Origin: CBDFJH01 sp965198095
Lineage (GTDB): Bacteria > Latescibacterota > UBA2968 > GCA-2709665
Direction: 5' to 3'
Length of the DNA stretch: 64,000 nucleotides
NCBI GenBank assembly: GCA_965198095.1
Contig: OZ240239.1
Coordinates: forward strand, 248,001-312,000
Both the position numbers and the translations under genes were made by a program. Shown here one piece after another: positions 32,693-42,270 of this stretch (its first letter is position 1; each line of letters begins with the position of its first letter). The notes beneath the pieces are model-generated. The model saw only the letters and a list, made by a program, of their open reading frames with translations. It did no database searches and had not been told where the DNA came from.

Positions 32693-35140
32693 TCATCTCA
32701 GGATGACCAAGGTCCCCTTCTGAGTCTTGCCGCTGGGATTTTCGACGACGAAGTAGTAGACACCCGTCCCGACGTTGGTGGTGGCGAAGCGGTCGTTCTG
32801 CTTCCAGAGCGCCTCGCCCGTGGTCGGGTCGTCGTGAAAGATTTCTCTCATCAGGTCGCCCGAGACCGAATAGATGCGGATCGTGCACTTCCGGGGGACC
32901 CCCGTAAACCGGATATTCAGCGCGCTCTGGTAGTTCGTGTTCACATCATCTTGGTGCAGGCTGAAGGGGTTGGGCACCGCCCGCACCTTTTCGTCCAGGT
33001 TGTCGAACGATGTAGCGCTGGCCGCCTTCGGGTATTTGGCAAACCAGTGCTTCTGCTCAACCGCTGCAAATCCGCCCTCCATTCCACCGGTCACGTGCGA
33101 GGCCATCCGCTCAGGCAGATCCGCAAGCGTCTTGGTCCCCTCGCTCCAGGTCGACTTCGCGGAGGCTACGGCGCGTACGGTGTAGTGATAACCGAACCCG
33201 GCGATGGACTCGGGATCCGTGTACGAATACGTGCTCGAGCCGTCGGCATCGACCTCGCCGAGTAGGCGATAGCCCCCCTCCTCGTCGAAGTCCGACGTGT
33301 AGATCCGGTAAGACGTGATGTCCGCTGTGCCGTAGTCCGGGTTGATCGCACTGTTGTCGAACCCCGGCCAGGTGATCACGTTCTGCGCTCCCGGGCTGAA
33401 TGAGAAATCCTTGTCGACGTCGGGCGGCGTGTTCGGGATCTGGTAATCGTTCTCGTAGGCGAACAGGAAGTGGTCATACACCTGCCCGACCCCTTTCTCA
33501 CCATCGCCGATGAACTTCGACTTTCGAAGGTTCACATCCACGAAGTCCTCGGCGTGGTCATACGCCCAGCGCATGGGGTCCTTGGCGTAGCCGGACTCCA
33601 GCAGCGTGTCAAACATCCCGCCGTGCGCGCCGAACATGAAAAACACGACCTTGGCCTTGTCTCCCGGGTCCAGGTTATAGGGCCCGATCTGCGTGTCCTG
33701 GAACTGCTCCTGGATATCCGTGGTCGGGTCATCGTTCGTCGGCCCCGTCAGGCCGTCGTACTGCTCCGGAGGCGTCCAGCCCTTCGCCTCGAACGGCTCC
33801 TCGACGACGCCCCGTTTGATCACCGGCCAGTAGTGCCCCAGCGGCCCGGTGAACCCCACCGGATCGTTGTAGCCCTGTGCCGCATCGCGTTCGTTGAAGG
33901 TATGGCTGGCGCCGGTGTTCCGAAACGCGAGCCACCCGGTGCCGACCATGGCCGGGGACAGGAGCGTGCCGTCCGGGATGGTGCCCATGTTGAAGCCACG
34001 AAACATATAGGGGGAGCGAATGGAATTGTCGTTCGGGTCTCCCGTGTCATCGTGGAACAACACCGTCTTGTCGTCCCCGTCGTAGACGTAATGGATGATC
34101 TTCCCGACCAGGTCCGGGTCGCCGGAGAAGTTTGGCGCCTCGGTGAACTTGAACCAGTCGTCGTAGCACCCCGGGTCGCGGTACTGCATAATCGCCCCGA
34201 CGTTGGCATTCCACCACTTGCAGCCGAATACGCTCGTGTAGAGGGAGTTCATGAAGCCGATGTAGACACCGGTCATCGTCGTGCTGCCCTGGTTCTCGAT
34301 CTCCACGTCCCAGAGGATCCCGTCGTCGAGGTCCTGGTGGCTCCACTGCCGGTTGATCCGCGTAACGACGAGGTCGTTCTTGTGGCTCCACTGGCTGGGC
34401 ATGACCTTCTCCGCCTCGTTCTGCACCGGCGGGTAGATCCCGTAGTCGTAGTTGTTGATCTCGTAGCCGTCCGTCTGGATCGGCTGTAGGCCCATCTTCG
34501 ACGGTGCGCCGGGGTACCAGTTGCTCGTGTTTACCCCGATCCCCGCTGCACCGAGATCCGTGTCCCCGACGTGCCTGGGCGTCACCGTTTCTCTGCCCAT
34601 GTACGGGGCGCCGATCGCCGTGCCCGTCCCGAATTTCCACTTCTCCACATCGGGCAGGGCGGCGTGGACAGCTGCATCGTAGCCATACCTGGTGCTCTCG
34701 ATGTCGTAGATTATCGGGATGGTGTCCGAGCTGGGGATGTTGGGGCCCGTCCAAGAGACGAACTTCTCTCCGTCCGCGATCTGCAAGATCACGATGCCCT
34801 TTCCGGCCGCGTTGTCCTGCATGGCCCCCGCGCTGTATCCGGGGCTGGATCCCCACAGGTCTTTGTTGTCGTAGCCGGGCGTCCAGCAGCACAGGGTCGC
34901 AACATTCGACGGGTAGGCGAACTGGCCCGCGCCCCTGCCCTTCTTGGTGTCCCACGTGGAGCCGGACTGGCCGTTGGGGGCGAAGCTGTCCATAATCATC
35001 CCCCGGAACATGCCGCGCCTCGAACCCCACATGGTTTGGTCGGTGACGCCCGTCATTTGCGCCTCGACGGCCACCGCACCGGCGGCGAGCACCCCGGCCA
35101 ACAATAGGCCCGTCAGTCTCTTAAAGGAAATGCAGTTCAT
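32693..35140 (-). CDS. Large secreted protein with fibronectin-like segment and T9SS-type C-terminal sorting domain
   Basis: About 815 residues with a signal peptide ending about AVAVEAQ. The middle has no recognised catalytic motif but is rich in Trp, Tyr, Gly and Asp, as in surface proteins of FCB-group bacteria. A fibronectin-III-like segment (TSYRIYTSDFDEEGGYRLLGEV to YHYTVRAVAS) precedes the C-terminus. The last 90 residues (VRAVPNPFSLHQ, IRIYSVSGDLMREI, GTGVYYFVVENPSGKTQKG) follow the type-A sorting or FlgD-Ig-like pattern. ATG 35140 has AAGGAG 9 bases upstream. It is likely exported by a type IX system and held at the surface with the adjacent TonB-dependent receptor. Confidence 0.8.
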   Translation of the reverse strand: MNCISFKRLTGLLLAGVLAAGAVAVEAQMTGVTDQTMWGSRRGMFRGMIMDSFAPNGQSGSTWDTKKGRGAGQFAYPSNVATLCCWTPGYDNKDLWGSSPGYSAGAMQDNAAGKGIVILQIADGEKFVSWTGPNIPSSDTIPIIYDIESTRYGYDAAVHAALPDVEKWKFGTGTAIGAPYMGRETVTPRHVGDTDLGAAGIGVNTSNWYPGAPSKMGLQPIQTDGYEINNYDYGIYPPVQNEAEKVMPSQWSHKNDLVVTRINRQWSHQDLDDGILWDVEIENQGSTTMTGVYIGFMNSLYTSVFGCKWWNANVGAIMQYRDPGCYDDWFKFTEAPNFSGDPDLVGKIIHYVYDGDDKTVLFHDDTGDPNDNSIRSPYMFRGFNMGTIPDGTLLSPAMVGTGWLAFRNTGASHTFNERDAAQGYNDPVGFTGPLGHYWPVIKRGVVEEPFEAKGWTPPEQYDGLTGPTNDDPTTDIQEQFQDTQIGPYNLDPGDKAKVVFFMFGAHGGMFDTLLESGYAKDPMRWAYDHAEDFVDVNLRKSKFIGDGEKGVGQVYDHFLFAYENDYQIPNTPPDVDKDFSFSPGAQNVITWPGFDNSAINPDYGTADITSYRIYTSDFDEEGGYRLLGEVDADGSSTYSYTDPESIAGFGYHYTVRAVASAKSTWSEGTKTLADLPERMASHVTGGMEGGFAAVEQKHWFAKYPKAASATSFDNLDEKVRAVPNPFSLHQDDVNTNYQSALNIRFTGVPRKCTIRIYSVSGDLMREIFHDDPTTGEALWKQNDRFATTNVGTGVYYFVVENPSGKTQKGTLVILR

Positions 35141-35224
35141 CGTCAAGCACTCCTTCTTTTAAGATTTGGAACCGGGGATCACGGATGGCTTTTCCAATCC
35201 ACAATCCACAATGGGTTAAATGGG

Positions 35225-38200
35225 TTAGAACCTCAGCCGGGCGCCGAGCGTGAAAACCCGCGGTTGGGTGAGGGTCACGGGCTTGTCCACAAGGTCGAAG
35301 TATCCATAGGTGTTGTGAACTCTATTGACTGATGCGGCACCGTAGTGCACGGTGTATTCCTCGATGTTGCCGTACTTCAGGTACTCCGCATCGTCCGGTG
35401 GGCGTTCCGTCAGCCCGTACTGCATGTAGCTTTGTTCGAACCCTTGTCCGTCGAAGATCCCCACGTCCATCTGGTTGAAGGCGTTCCTGACCTCCACGAA
35501 CGCCGTGACCGTGCCGGTCTCGCCGACCTGGAAATCTCTCTCCAGGTTCAGGTCCGTCACCGTCGACAACGGCCCGGTCACCTGCCTGGACGGGTTCCCC
35601 GGAGCCGTATAGAAGAACGTGAGGCCCTGCTGGATCCGCCAGAGCATCGTGGCCCGGAACCCCTGAAGGGCCGTGATATGATAGTCCGTCGGCGCGGAGA
35701 AGAGGAACTGCGCACTGCCGTAGTTGCGCCGGTCGATGCCCTGCTCAAGGGAGCCGCTCCGGATGCTATGCTGCGGCGCAAAGTAGAGGCCGTCCCCCCC
35801 GTTCTCTACCACGGGCATAAAGAAAGCTCCCTCACCGCCGTCCTGTCCGACCTTGTCGAGCGCTGTGTCAAGAGCCGTCTGTGCTTTGATGACGTACTCG
35901 GCCCGCTCGGCAGCCGTGGGCACGCGGGGCGTCTCCGACCCGTCGGGCTGAGGCTCCGTGCCGAGGAAAAACCGGTCGCTGTTGACGAATGCAGCGCTAG
36001 GAACCATGAAGCCCCCTTGACCCGAGTAGTGACCACCTACCCACTGGACGTTCCAGGCCACGCTGAACGAGGTCATCTGACTGAACATCTTCTTGAACGA
36101 GAGCTCGAACCCCCGCCTGGCACTGTATCCGGTCGCGTTGGACTGGGCCTTCATTTCTCGCCCGTTGAACCCCGCGGGCCACAGGTGCCTCGCGGCCGAA
36201 TAGTAGGTACCGCCGGGCCCATTCTTGTCGGCGTAAAACATGGTCAGGGACCCGACATAGTCGCCGGCGAAGTTCCAGTCCATCCCGACCTCCATCATGC
36301 TCTCCCGCCCCTCCCTCGAAGCTACGGACGGGCCGTGCTGATTGTGAGGCGTGTTCAGGCGATTGTAGAGTTCCGTCTGCTCGTCGATCACTCCGTTCCC
36401 GTTCACGTCCGCGGAGATGGGCTGGTTCCCATCCCAGGATTGAATGTAATAGCCGTGCATGGTGCCCAACATGCGGAACACCCCCGTGTAGAACCGGACC
36501 ATCGCGCGCTCGCTGATCGGGTGGGAGATCCCGATCCGGGGGCTGACGCTCCAGGTCAGCGGGTGGTCGACATAGCGCCTGGCGCGGGATTTGGTCAAGC
36601 TTCCCCAGAAATCCCAGTTCCCGAAGCCGGGTTCAGAGACCTCCCCGGGCCGGAAGAAATCGGCCCGGATGCCGGCGTTGATTATTAGGCCCTCGAACTC
36701 CATCTTGTCCTGGATGTAGGCCGCGTATTGCGTGGGCTTGGCCGGTTCGATCCCGATCACCGGATCGCCATAACCGGTGTATCGAAAGGCGACGCTCGGC
36801 GTGCGGACCTGCCAGTTCTGCTCGTGCTGGGTGAAGGAGTAACGAACGTGCTCGAACCCTGCCTTGACGAGGTGATTCTTGTGCATCTGGCTGGTGATGT
36901 CGCCCTTGAAGATCCACCTCTTGCGGTCCGTGTCATCGAAATTCAACTGGTCGTATGGAAGCGTGAAATTCAAATCGTCAGTCAGTCTCGCCGCGGAGTT
37001 CGTTTTATATTCTTGGTTTTCGATCAGCCGCGTACCGTAGGCGGCGCGAAACTCCCAAAAGGTCTTCGGGTTAAGGGAATGCGTGGCTACGGCGTAGTAG
37101 AGGGCCTCCTTGTTGTCCTGCGGGCCGTATGCACTATAGTCTCCGGGAAGGAAGAGGTTCAGGACGTTTGTGGGCGTATCCACCCCCCAGAGGCCACCCC
37201 CGCTGGTCATGGCGCGCCGCTCACCCCTCCATATCTTATAATAGCTGTACAGCCCGCCCACCTTCAGCTTCAGGTCGCCCGTGGGCCGGAAGGTGACGTT
37301 GCCCGAGAGCTTATAGTTCATCGGCTCGACGAGCTCGGCCTCCGGAAAGGCGCCGGCCTCCCGGCTGTGGGATACGGTCGCGAAGATTCCGGCCTGATCG
37401 GAGAGCGGGCCGCCGATTGATCCCTCCATGTAGTGGCCCATCTCGTCCGTGTAGTCGGGCACCTTGCCCGCAAGTGCGGAGGGCAGGGTCGTCGAGCCGG
37501 TCTGGTCGAAGATATGCTTCTGCATGATGCCGCTCTTGTAGACGTTCCTCCCCCAGTGCTTCTTCATCGGCGGGGTGAAGCGGTATTCGCCCAAGCCGGA
37601 AAACGCTGACGCGGCCTCCTGGGTGATCAGACTGACCCTCGCTGTGGCGTGGCCGTACTCGGCATCCATGCCGCCGGTCAGTATGCTCACCTCCTGCAGG
37701 GCGCTCTTGTTGACGCCCAGGAACATCACGTTGCCATCACCACCCATACTGGTTTCGCCGTCGGATCTGATTATCCTGACGCCGTCGACCTCCGAAATCT
37801 GGTCTTCATTGCCGCCGCCCCTGATGCGTAGCGAACCGTCCATCGACACGCCCGGCTCCAGCTCGATCAGGTCTTCAGAGGTCCGCGCCAGCGGGACGTT
37901 CTGGATCTCGAAGATGTCGATCACATACCGGCTCGAGGTCCGGTCCAACTCCACGGGCGGCCGTTGCGCCGTCACGACCATCTCGGCGGCCTCCAGCGCC
38001 GCCTCCGTCAGGCTAAACCTGACAGTGGTCGTGAAGTCCGACTGCACCAGCACTTTTCGCAGGGATGAAGTGGCGTAACCGACCATCGAGGCCGTCACTT
38101 CGTGCTCGCCCGGCGGCACGCCGATGATCAGGAAGCTGCCGTCGGCGTCCGACGTGGCTCCCCGCTGCGTGCCTTCCACTACAACGTTGGCGCCGGGCAG

Positions 38201-38329
38201 CGGGTTTCCGTTTTCATCCTGGACGGTGCCCGTGACCTTGCCATACGTGCTGGCCAAACCGTCGGCCGGCAGGAAGGCGATGAGGGCCCCAACCAGAATG
38301 ATCGACAGGAAACTACCAAAAGATTTCAT
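35225..38329 (-). CDS. TonB-dependent receptor with carboxypeptidase-regulatory-like domain (SusC-like)
   Basis: About 1,034 residues. After a signal peptide (IILVGALIAFLPADGLAS) comes a regulatory-like beta-sandwich (GKVTGTVQDENGNPLPGANV, GSFLIIGVPPGEHEV) at about residues 28-110. The plug domain follows, with EDQISEVDGVRI and GGMDAEYGHATA. The rest is a 22-strand-type barrel ending TLGARLRF with a terminal Phe. It imports a large or scarce ligand across the outer membrane with TonB energy; the ligand is unknown. ATG 38329 has AAGGAGG 4 bases upstream. It is the first gene of the operon, and no SusD-like partner is present in this window. Confidence 0.9.
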   Translation of the reverse strand: MKSFGSFLSIILVGALIAFLPADGLASTYGKVTGTVQDENGNPLPGANVVVEGTQRGATSDADGSFLIIGVPPGEHEVTASMVGYATSSLRKVLVQSDFTTTVRFSLTEAALEAAEMVVTAQRPPVELDRTSSRYVIDIFEIQNVPLARTSEDLIELEPGVSMDGSLRIRGGGNEDQISEVDGVRIIRSDGETSMGGDGNVMFLGVNKSALQEVSILTGGMDAEYGHATARVSLITQEAASAFSGLGEYRFTPPMKKHWGRNVYKSGIMQKHIFDQTGSTTLPSALAGKVPDYTDEMGHYMEGSIGGPLSDQAGIFATVSHSREAGAFPEAELVEPMNYKLSGNVTFRPTGDLKLKVGGLYSYYKIWRGERRAMTSGGGLWGVDTPTNVLNLFLPGDYSAYGPQDNKEALYYAVATHSLNPKTFWEFRAAYGTRLIENQEYKTNSAARLTDDLNFTLPYDQLNFDDTDRKRWIFKGDITSQMHKNHLVKAGFEHVRYSFTQHEQNWQVRTPSVAFRYTGYGDPVIGIEPAKPTQYAAYIQDKMEFEGLIINAGIRADFFRPGEVSEPGFGNWDFWGSLTKSRARRYVDHPLTWSVSPRIGISHPISERAMVRFYTGVFRMLGTMHGYYIQSWDGNQPISADVNGNGVIDEQTELYNRLNTPHNQHGPSVASREGRESMMEVGMDWNFAGDYVGSLTMFYADKNGPGGTYYSAARHLWPAGFNGREMKAQSNATGYSARRGFELSFKKMFSQMTSFSVAWNVQWVGGHYSGQGGFMVPSAAFVNSDRFFLGTEPQPDGSETPRVPTAAERAEYVIKAQTALDTALDKVGQDGGEGAFFMPVVENGGDGLYFAPQHSIRSGSLEQGIDRRNYGSAQFLFSAPTDYHITALQGFRATMLWRIQQGLTFFYTAPGNPSRQVTGPLSTVTDLNLERDFQVGETGTVTAFVEVRNAFNQMDVGIFDGQGFEQSYMQYGLTERPPDDAEYLKYGNIEEYTVHYGAASVNRVHNTYGYFDLVDKPVTLTQPRVFTLGARLRF

Positions 38330-38892
38330 ATGACCTCCTTGTTGTTTCGCAACGAAACCACACCTTTGCATGACGTTCCGAATCTGGATAAAGTCTCTTT
38401 CACTGAATCTCCTTTGTTGAGGGTCAACTTAGAATTTAAGACCTCTGATAAAGTTAGAAAGCCTTGCCATCTCTCGATAGCATCCCTCCTTTCATCCGGA
38501 CATAAAAACGGCCGCACCGACGCACATCCGTCTATGCAGCCAATTCCGGCTCTTGTCTTGGATTTTTGTGTCGTACCGCTGCCGAGGGTGGAAAACGATT
38601 TGGCATCGTATCATAGGTATCCTTGACAGCATCAGCCTATTAGGCATAAATGCCCCTATACGTCGCTATAAGAAACGGCATTCATCGAACCGAGTCAAGC
38701 AAAAAAAACGAAAACAGCTCCAAATTTCCTGCAAGCTGCGGCGCGCTATCGTAAATGACGAAAAAATGTGTCTCATTCAAGAACCGAAAAAGACCAACCA
38801 CCGGCAAGGGACGGGGGCCAGCGTGTCCGCGGACCCTCCGCGATGGAAAGATCAAGCCATGCAGGCCCTTGCCCTTGGCCGAACGACCGCTT
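38330..38892. other. Intergenic region upstream of the receptor operon
   Basis: About 560 bp with lower GC near 38600-38770. It must carry the promoter of the outer-membrane operon (reading left), but no clear -35/-10 pair was picked out. No gene or RNA recognised. Confidence 0.5.
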
Positions 38893-39783
38893 TCAGATTT
38901 CCGGCGTCAGCATCAGCTCACCGGCGATGTGCCGGATATGGTCCATGGACGGCCGTGTCGCGTACATCATGCTCCATTCAGGGACCGTAATGCAACTGAG
39001 GGTTTCGATCTCCGACCGAACAAACCCTTCCGCGTACTGGGTCTTGGCGTGCCAGCCTGAAGAACCCGCGCCCCGCTCGGTGCGCCTGCGGGCGAACGCC
39101 TCGGTCTGACCCTGGCTGTCGAACATGGCCTCCGCCTGCATCCGCTGCGCTTTCCACCGAGAGATATCGACGTAGAAGTCGACCTGGTTCTGCATCACGT
39201 CCACGCCCAGATAGTAGGTGGCGGCAATCTTGTGCGCCTGCTTTTTCGTCTCGTAGTCGGGCGTCGACGCCGGCCTCACCCTCGCCTCCAGCGCCGCGAT
39301 CGCCGTCTCCCTGTGATCGTTCAGGATCGCGACCCCCATGCTGTTCCGCGAAATCCCGACCGGAGAGAAATCGAACGGCGCGTGCGTGATCATCACGTGC
39401 GGCCGCACGTCCCGAATGATATCCTCCAGCACCTCCACCGCTTCCGGCGAGCGGGCATTCCGAAACGGCTCGGGGAAGGTCAGGATCCGCAGGTCCGTCA
39501 CCCCGAAGATGGCGCAGACGTCCCGGAGCTCTTTCTCCTTCTTCCCGGCGTACTCATCCGGCGTCTGACGCATCACCTCCGGGTCGCGCTCGGCCTCCGG
39601 TTTCATCAGCTCGTCCATGTAGCGCTCGTTGTGCTTCCTGCCCCCGTCCGTCATCGTGACCACCGTGACCGAGTCGCCCATATTAATGTGAATGCCGCAC
39701 GTCCCGGAGCAGTGGGTAAAATCGTGCGGGTGAGCGAGGACGACCAGGAACCTCATGGGCTCCCGCGCTGTGCTGCTGGTCAT
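38893..39783 (-). CDS. LmbE/PIG-L-like deacetylase (copy 1)
   Basis: 296 residues. The N-terminal zinc motif reads LAHPHDFTHCSGT: His18 and Asp21 can serve as metal ligands, but the usual general-base Asp of HPDD is His20. TVVTMTDGGRKHNERY and AILNDHRETAIAA (the third His ligand) match the LmbE family, which hydrolyses N-acetyl-glucosamine-type amides. The frame runs on upstream to 40218, but GGAGG lies 6 bases before ATG 39783, and the second copy in this window starts at the same position. It follows the PhyH gene by 23 bases and is probably co-transcribed with it. Confidence 0.85.
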   Translation of the reverse strand: MTSSTAREPMRFLVVLAHPHDFTHCSGTCGIHINMGDSVTVVTMTDGGRKHNERYMDELMKPEAERDPEVMRQTPDEYAGKKEKELRDVCAIFGVTDLRILTFPEPFRNARSPEAVEVLEDIIRDVRPHVMITHAPFDFSPVGISRNSMGVAILNDHRETAIAALEARVRPASTPDYETKKQAHKIAATYYLGVDVMQNQVDFYVDISRWKAQRMQAEAMFDSQGQTEAFARRRTERGAGSSGWHAKTQYAEGFVRSEIETLSCITVPEWSMMYATRPSMDHIRHIAGELMLTPEI

Positions 39784-39806
39784 GTTGAACCTCCATTCGC
39801 TGTCCT

Positions 39807-40640
39807 CTACTTCAACCTGAGCTCCACCAGCTCTGCCACCATACGCTTGATGCGCGGCCGATCGCTGTTGAGAAACGCCTCTTCGTGCACGTGGTCCCTC
39901 TGGGTATGGGACCACCCCTTCATATGCTTGAAAGCGTTCGTGTAGTTCCACCGCAGGTAGCCGATGTGATCCTCCGTCGTCGGGTTGGCGAAATAGCTCA
40001 GTGACAGCATGCGGCGGCCGATCCCCCCACCGAACGACGCATGCCAGAGATTCTGATTGAAGAGTATCACATCTCCGGGATCGGTCTCCAGCGGGAAGGC
40101 CGGCAGATCCGCATCGCCAACGCCGAAAGGCTTCACGCTGCGGTCCGGCCGATTGAGCTGGGGCATAATTTCGTCGTGAAACGGCTTCTTGTGAGAGCCG
40201 GGGAATACACACAAACACCCCGTATCTTTCCGCAAAGGGTCAAGATAGAACCCAACCTTGACCCGATTGTAGTCAAACTCTGCCTCAGACCTCGGCGATC
40301 CATCGGGATGCCAGCTCTTGTTCCCGACAAAAAGGTTGCCGACCGAGCTCCAAAACATAAAATCTGGGCCCAGCAATTGTTCGAGCGGCTGGTAGATGCG
40401 TTCATCGTCAACGATCTGCATCAGCAGCGGCCGCCTCTCACAGAAGCCGTAGACCTGTTGCCGCTTCTCCCCCTTGAACGGCTGCCCTTGCCGGTCCTCC
40501 TCCGTCAATTCATTGAACTCACGGCCGATCGCTTCTATCTCCTCCGGCGAGAAAAGCCCCCGCAAAACGATGAAGCCAAACGTTTCAAAGTGCGCGACCT
40601 CTTCCGGGGTTAGCCTTGAACTCAGTTCCGCCGTTGCCAT
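39807..40640 (-). CDS. Phytanoyl-CoA dioxygenase (PhyH) family oxygenase
   Basis: 277 residues of the Fe(II)/2-oxoglutarate-dependent PhyH family. The iron facial triad is His111, Asp113 (SWHPDGS) and His200 (NLWHASFGG), with Arg209/210 for 2-oxoglutarate. The family tract GCLCVFPGSHKKPFHDE is present. The opening LTPEEVAHFETFGFIVLRGLF is typical of paralogues in this genome. It hydroxylates an unknown small molecule, and lipid-CoA is not implied. It precedes LmbE by 23 bases. Closely related copies lie at 49681-50511 and 55063-55890. Confidence 0.9.
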   Translation of the reverse strand: MATAELSSRLTPEEVAHFETFGFIVLRGLFSPEEIEAIGREFNELTEEDRQGQPFKGEKRQQVYGFCERRPLLMQIVDDERIYQPLEQLLGPDFMFWSSVGNLFVGNKSWHPDGSPRSEAEFDYNRVKVGFYLDPLRKDTGCLCVFPGSHKKPFHDEIMPQLNRPDRSVKPFGVGDADLPAFPLETDPGDVILFNQNLWHASFGGGIGRRMLSLSYFANPTTEDHIGYLRWNYTNAFKHMKGWSHTQRDHVHEEAFLNSDRPRIKRMVAELVELRLK

Positions 40641-40725
40641 CGTATACCTAATTGTACTGACTGAAAACGGGCTTATCCAATAATTTTAAAATCGCTTCGC
40701 CCACCCGTCAACCCTTCAGTCCTGG

Positions 40726-41685
40726 CTAATACCTCGACCCCTCCGCTTCGTAAATCTCCCTGGACGAATCAACCGCGCTTTCTATTTCCCTCAGAAAGCC
40801 GAGGATCCCCCTCAGGATTGGGAGCAGGTCCGGCCTGACACTTTCATCAAGCGGTTGCCCGGTGTCGGCCCCATAGGCGTCTCCCGGCGCGCTTTGCAGT
40901 ATTTCCTGGGTCGTCCTGGGCATGTAAGTGGCCAGATACCCGTCAAAGCCAATCGCTTTCAAAATCCTGAAGATCGCCTTGTAATCGGCGTGTCCCGTAC
41001 CGTGACGGCAATGGTTCGTTTCATTCAAGTGAAAATGCCTGATGTGCGGGGCGGCTGCCCGCAGGGCATCCGGGATCGACCCTTCCTCGATGTTCATATG
41101 AAACACGTCGGGCTGAATGCCCAAGTTGTCCAGCTTCAGCTCGTTGATGTAATTGATTGCCTCGTAAATCGTCGTGAGCACACCAGGGATTCCCTCGTAA
41201 CAATTTATGGGTTCCAGGAGTATGGTGATGCCGCGCTCGCTTGCATGCCCACAAACTTCCACGATGGACTCTCGAAAGTTTCGACGCAGCCTCTCGATGG
41301 GCTCTCGGGGAAACGGAAGCTCGGGAACCGCGGGCTGCGCTGCGCACAGTTCGATGAACCGCGCGCCCACTTCCGAGGCCAGATCCACCGTGTCCCTGGC
41401 ATACTGCACGGCCCTTCGCCGCTTATCGCTGTCCGAACTCGCCAGATTCCTCTCCTCACCGGCATGGTAATAACCCCAGGCCGCCAACACCTCCGGCGCG
41501 TCAAGGCCGACCTCCTCGACCATTTTCCGCCACTGCTGGCCGTCCATTCTCGTCGGATCGCCAGGCAAGTCGATTCCGTCATAACCAGCCTCCACGGCGG
41601 CGTGAAGAACCTCTTGCGGCGTCTCCAAAACGTTGTATCCGATCCATGGTAGCGTGTCGCAATTGAGGCTGTATTTAAACGGCAT
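40726..41685 (-). CDS. Sugar phosphate isomerase/epimerase (xylose-isomerase-like TIM barrel)
   Basis: 319 residues. Barrel landmarks include KYSLNCDTLPW at the start, AVEAGYDGIDLPGDPTRM, the metal Glu in TILLEPINCYEG, NLGIQPDVFHMNIEEG (Asp and His ligands) and IRHFHLNETNHCRHGTGHADY. It resembles hydroxypyruvate isomerase and inosose-type epimerases; the substrate is unknown. GGGGG lies about 10 bases before the ATG. It is upstream of, and on the same strand as, the PhyH-LmbE pair, 85 bases away. Confidence 0.85.
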   Translation of the reverse strand: MPFKYSLNCDTLPWIGYNVLETPQEVLHAAVEAGYDGIDLPGDPTRMDGQQWRKMVEEVGLDAPEVLAAWGYYHAGEERNLASSDSDKRRRAVQYARDTVDLASEVGARFIELCAAQPAVPELPFPREPIERLRRNFRESIVEVCGHASERGITILLEPINCYEGIPGVLTTIYEAINYINELKLDNLGIQPDVFHMNIEEGSIPDALRAAAPHIRHFHLNETNHCRHGTGHADYKAIFRILKAIGFDGYLATYMPRTTQEILQSAPGDAYGADTGQPLDESVRPDLLPILRGILGFLREIESAVDSSREIYEAEGSRY

Positions 41686-41813
41686 GACGAAGGTCCCCCT
41701 ATCTAGATCTCTGATAGTTCACCCGTGGACCTCTCCCAAGAGGGGATCGGTCAGTACTCATCGTGAAGCATATCGCGTCAGAAAAATCATCGCCGGTTTG
41801 GGGAGTGGGGTGG

Positions 41814-41917
41814 GATTTTTCCGCGCTTATCCGTCAAGCACCTTCGCTTTTGGACGCCACCAACGACTCTAGGACACAAACCTCTCTAAAGCCACTGAGA
41901 CGGTTCGCGGAAAAATC
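41814..41917. mobile_element. 104-bp MITE-like element, copy B
   Basis: Same length and perfect terminal inverted repeats (GATTTTTCCGC at 41814-41824, GCGGAAAAATC at 41907-41917) as copy A at 3210-3313. The interior matches with scattered substitutions. An imperfect direct repeat flanks the wider region, but it lies too far from the ends to be a simple target duplication. Confidence 0.6.
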
Positions 41918-41960
41918 CATGTGCCCGCGAAGGCGGGTAAGCCCCCCCGGCGCCTGAGGC

Positions 41961-42036
41961 GCCTGCCTGCGCCGCGTTGGGCGCGGCAGGCAGGCGCCCT
42001 TCTTTTGTCCAACTTTTCTTGGGCGAGCAAGAAAAG
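41961..42036. repeat. Composite double-hairpin repeat, copy 3
   Basis: GCCTGCCTGC (41961-41970) and GCAGGCAGGC (41986-41995) make the first hairpin. CTTTTCTT (42013-42020) and AAGAAAAG (42029-42036) make the second, joined by CCCTTCTTTTG. Same order and orientation as the copy at 29204-29280. Here it follows the 104-bp element, as copy 1 does at 3.4 kb. Confidence 0.65.
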
Positions 42037-42040
42037 CATG

Positions 42041-42060
42041 CCCTGAGCTTAGTCGAAGGG
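42041..42060. repeat. CCCTGAGC...GTCGAAGGG palindromic repeat
   Basis: This 20-bp sequence is the widespread CCCTTCGACTAAGCTCAGGG-type extragenic repeat known from many environmental bacteria. One copy is seen here. Confidence 0.5.
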
Positions 42061-42270
42061 TAGGCCGCCGGAGGCATGTTCTTGTGAACGACGTGATATA
42101 CAACCCACCTTGTCCCTTCGGGACACCCCTCCAAAGAGGGGACTAGGTCAATGCATCTCGTGAAGCGTATCGCGTCTGATGTATTTGCCGATCCAGAACG
42201 TGATGTGCTGACGAGTTCTGGTGAGCTGCGGTGTGGGCCCCGAGATACGAAATAGGAGATACGGGCTTTC

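Larger units (their letters stand above)
41686..42270. other. Repeat-rich intergenic region
   Basis: This 585-bp region holds copy B of the 104-bp element, a composite hairpin module, a CCCTGAGC-type palindrome (42041-42060), and an imperfect direct repeat (about 41731-41785 and 42129-42181) ending in CGTGAAGCRTATCGCGTC. No gene. Confidence 0.65.

Noticed and set aside
38893..40218. A 441-residue LmbE protein with a long N-terminal extension.
   Set aside because: The extension is an out-of-frame reading of the PhyH gene; a strong ribosome-binding site and the second copy both place the start at 39783.
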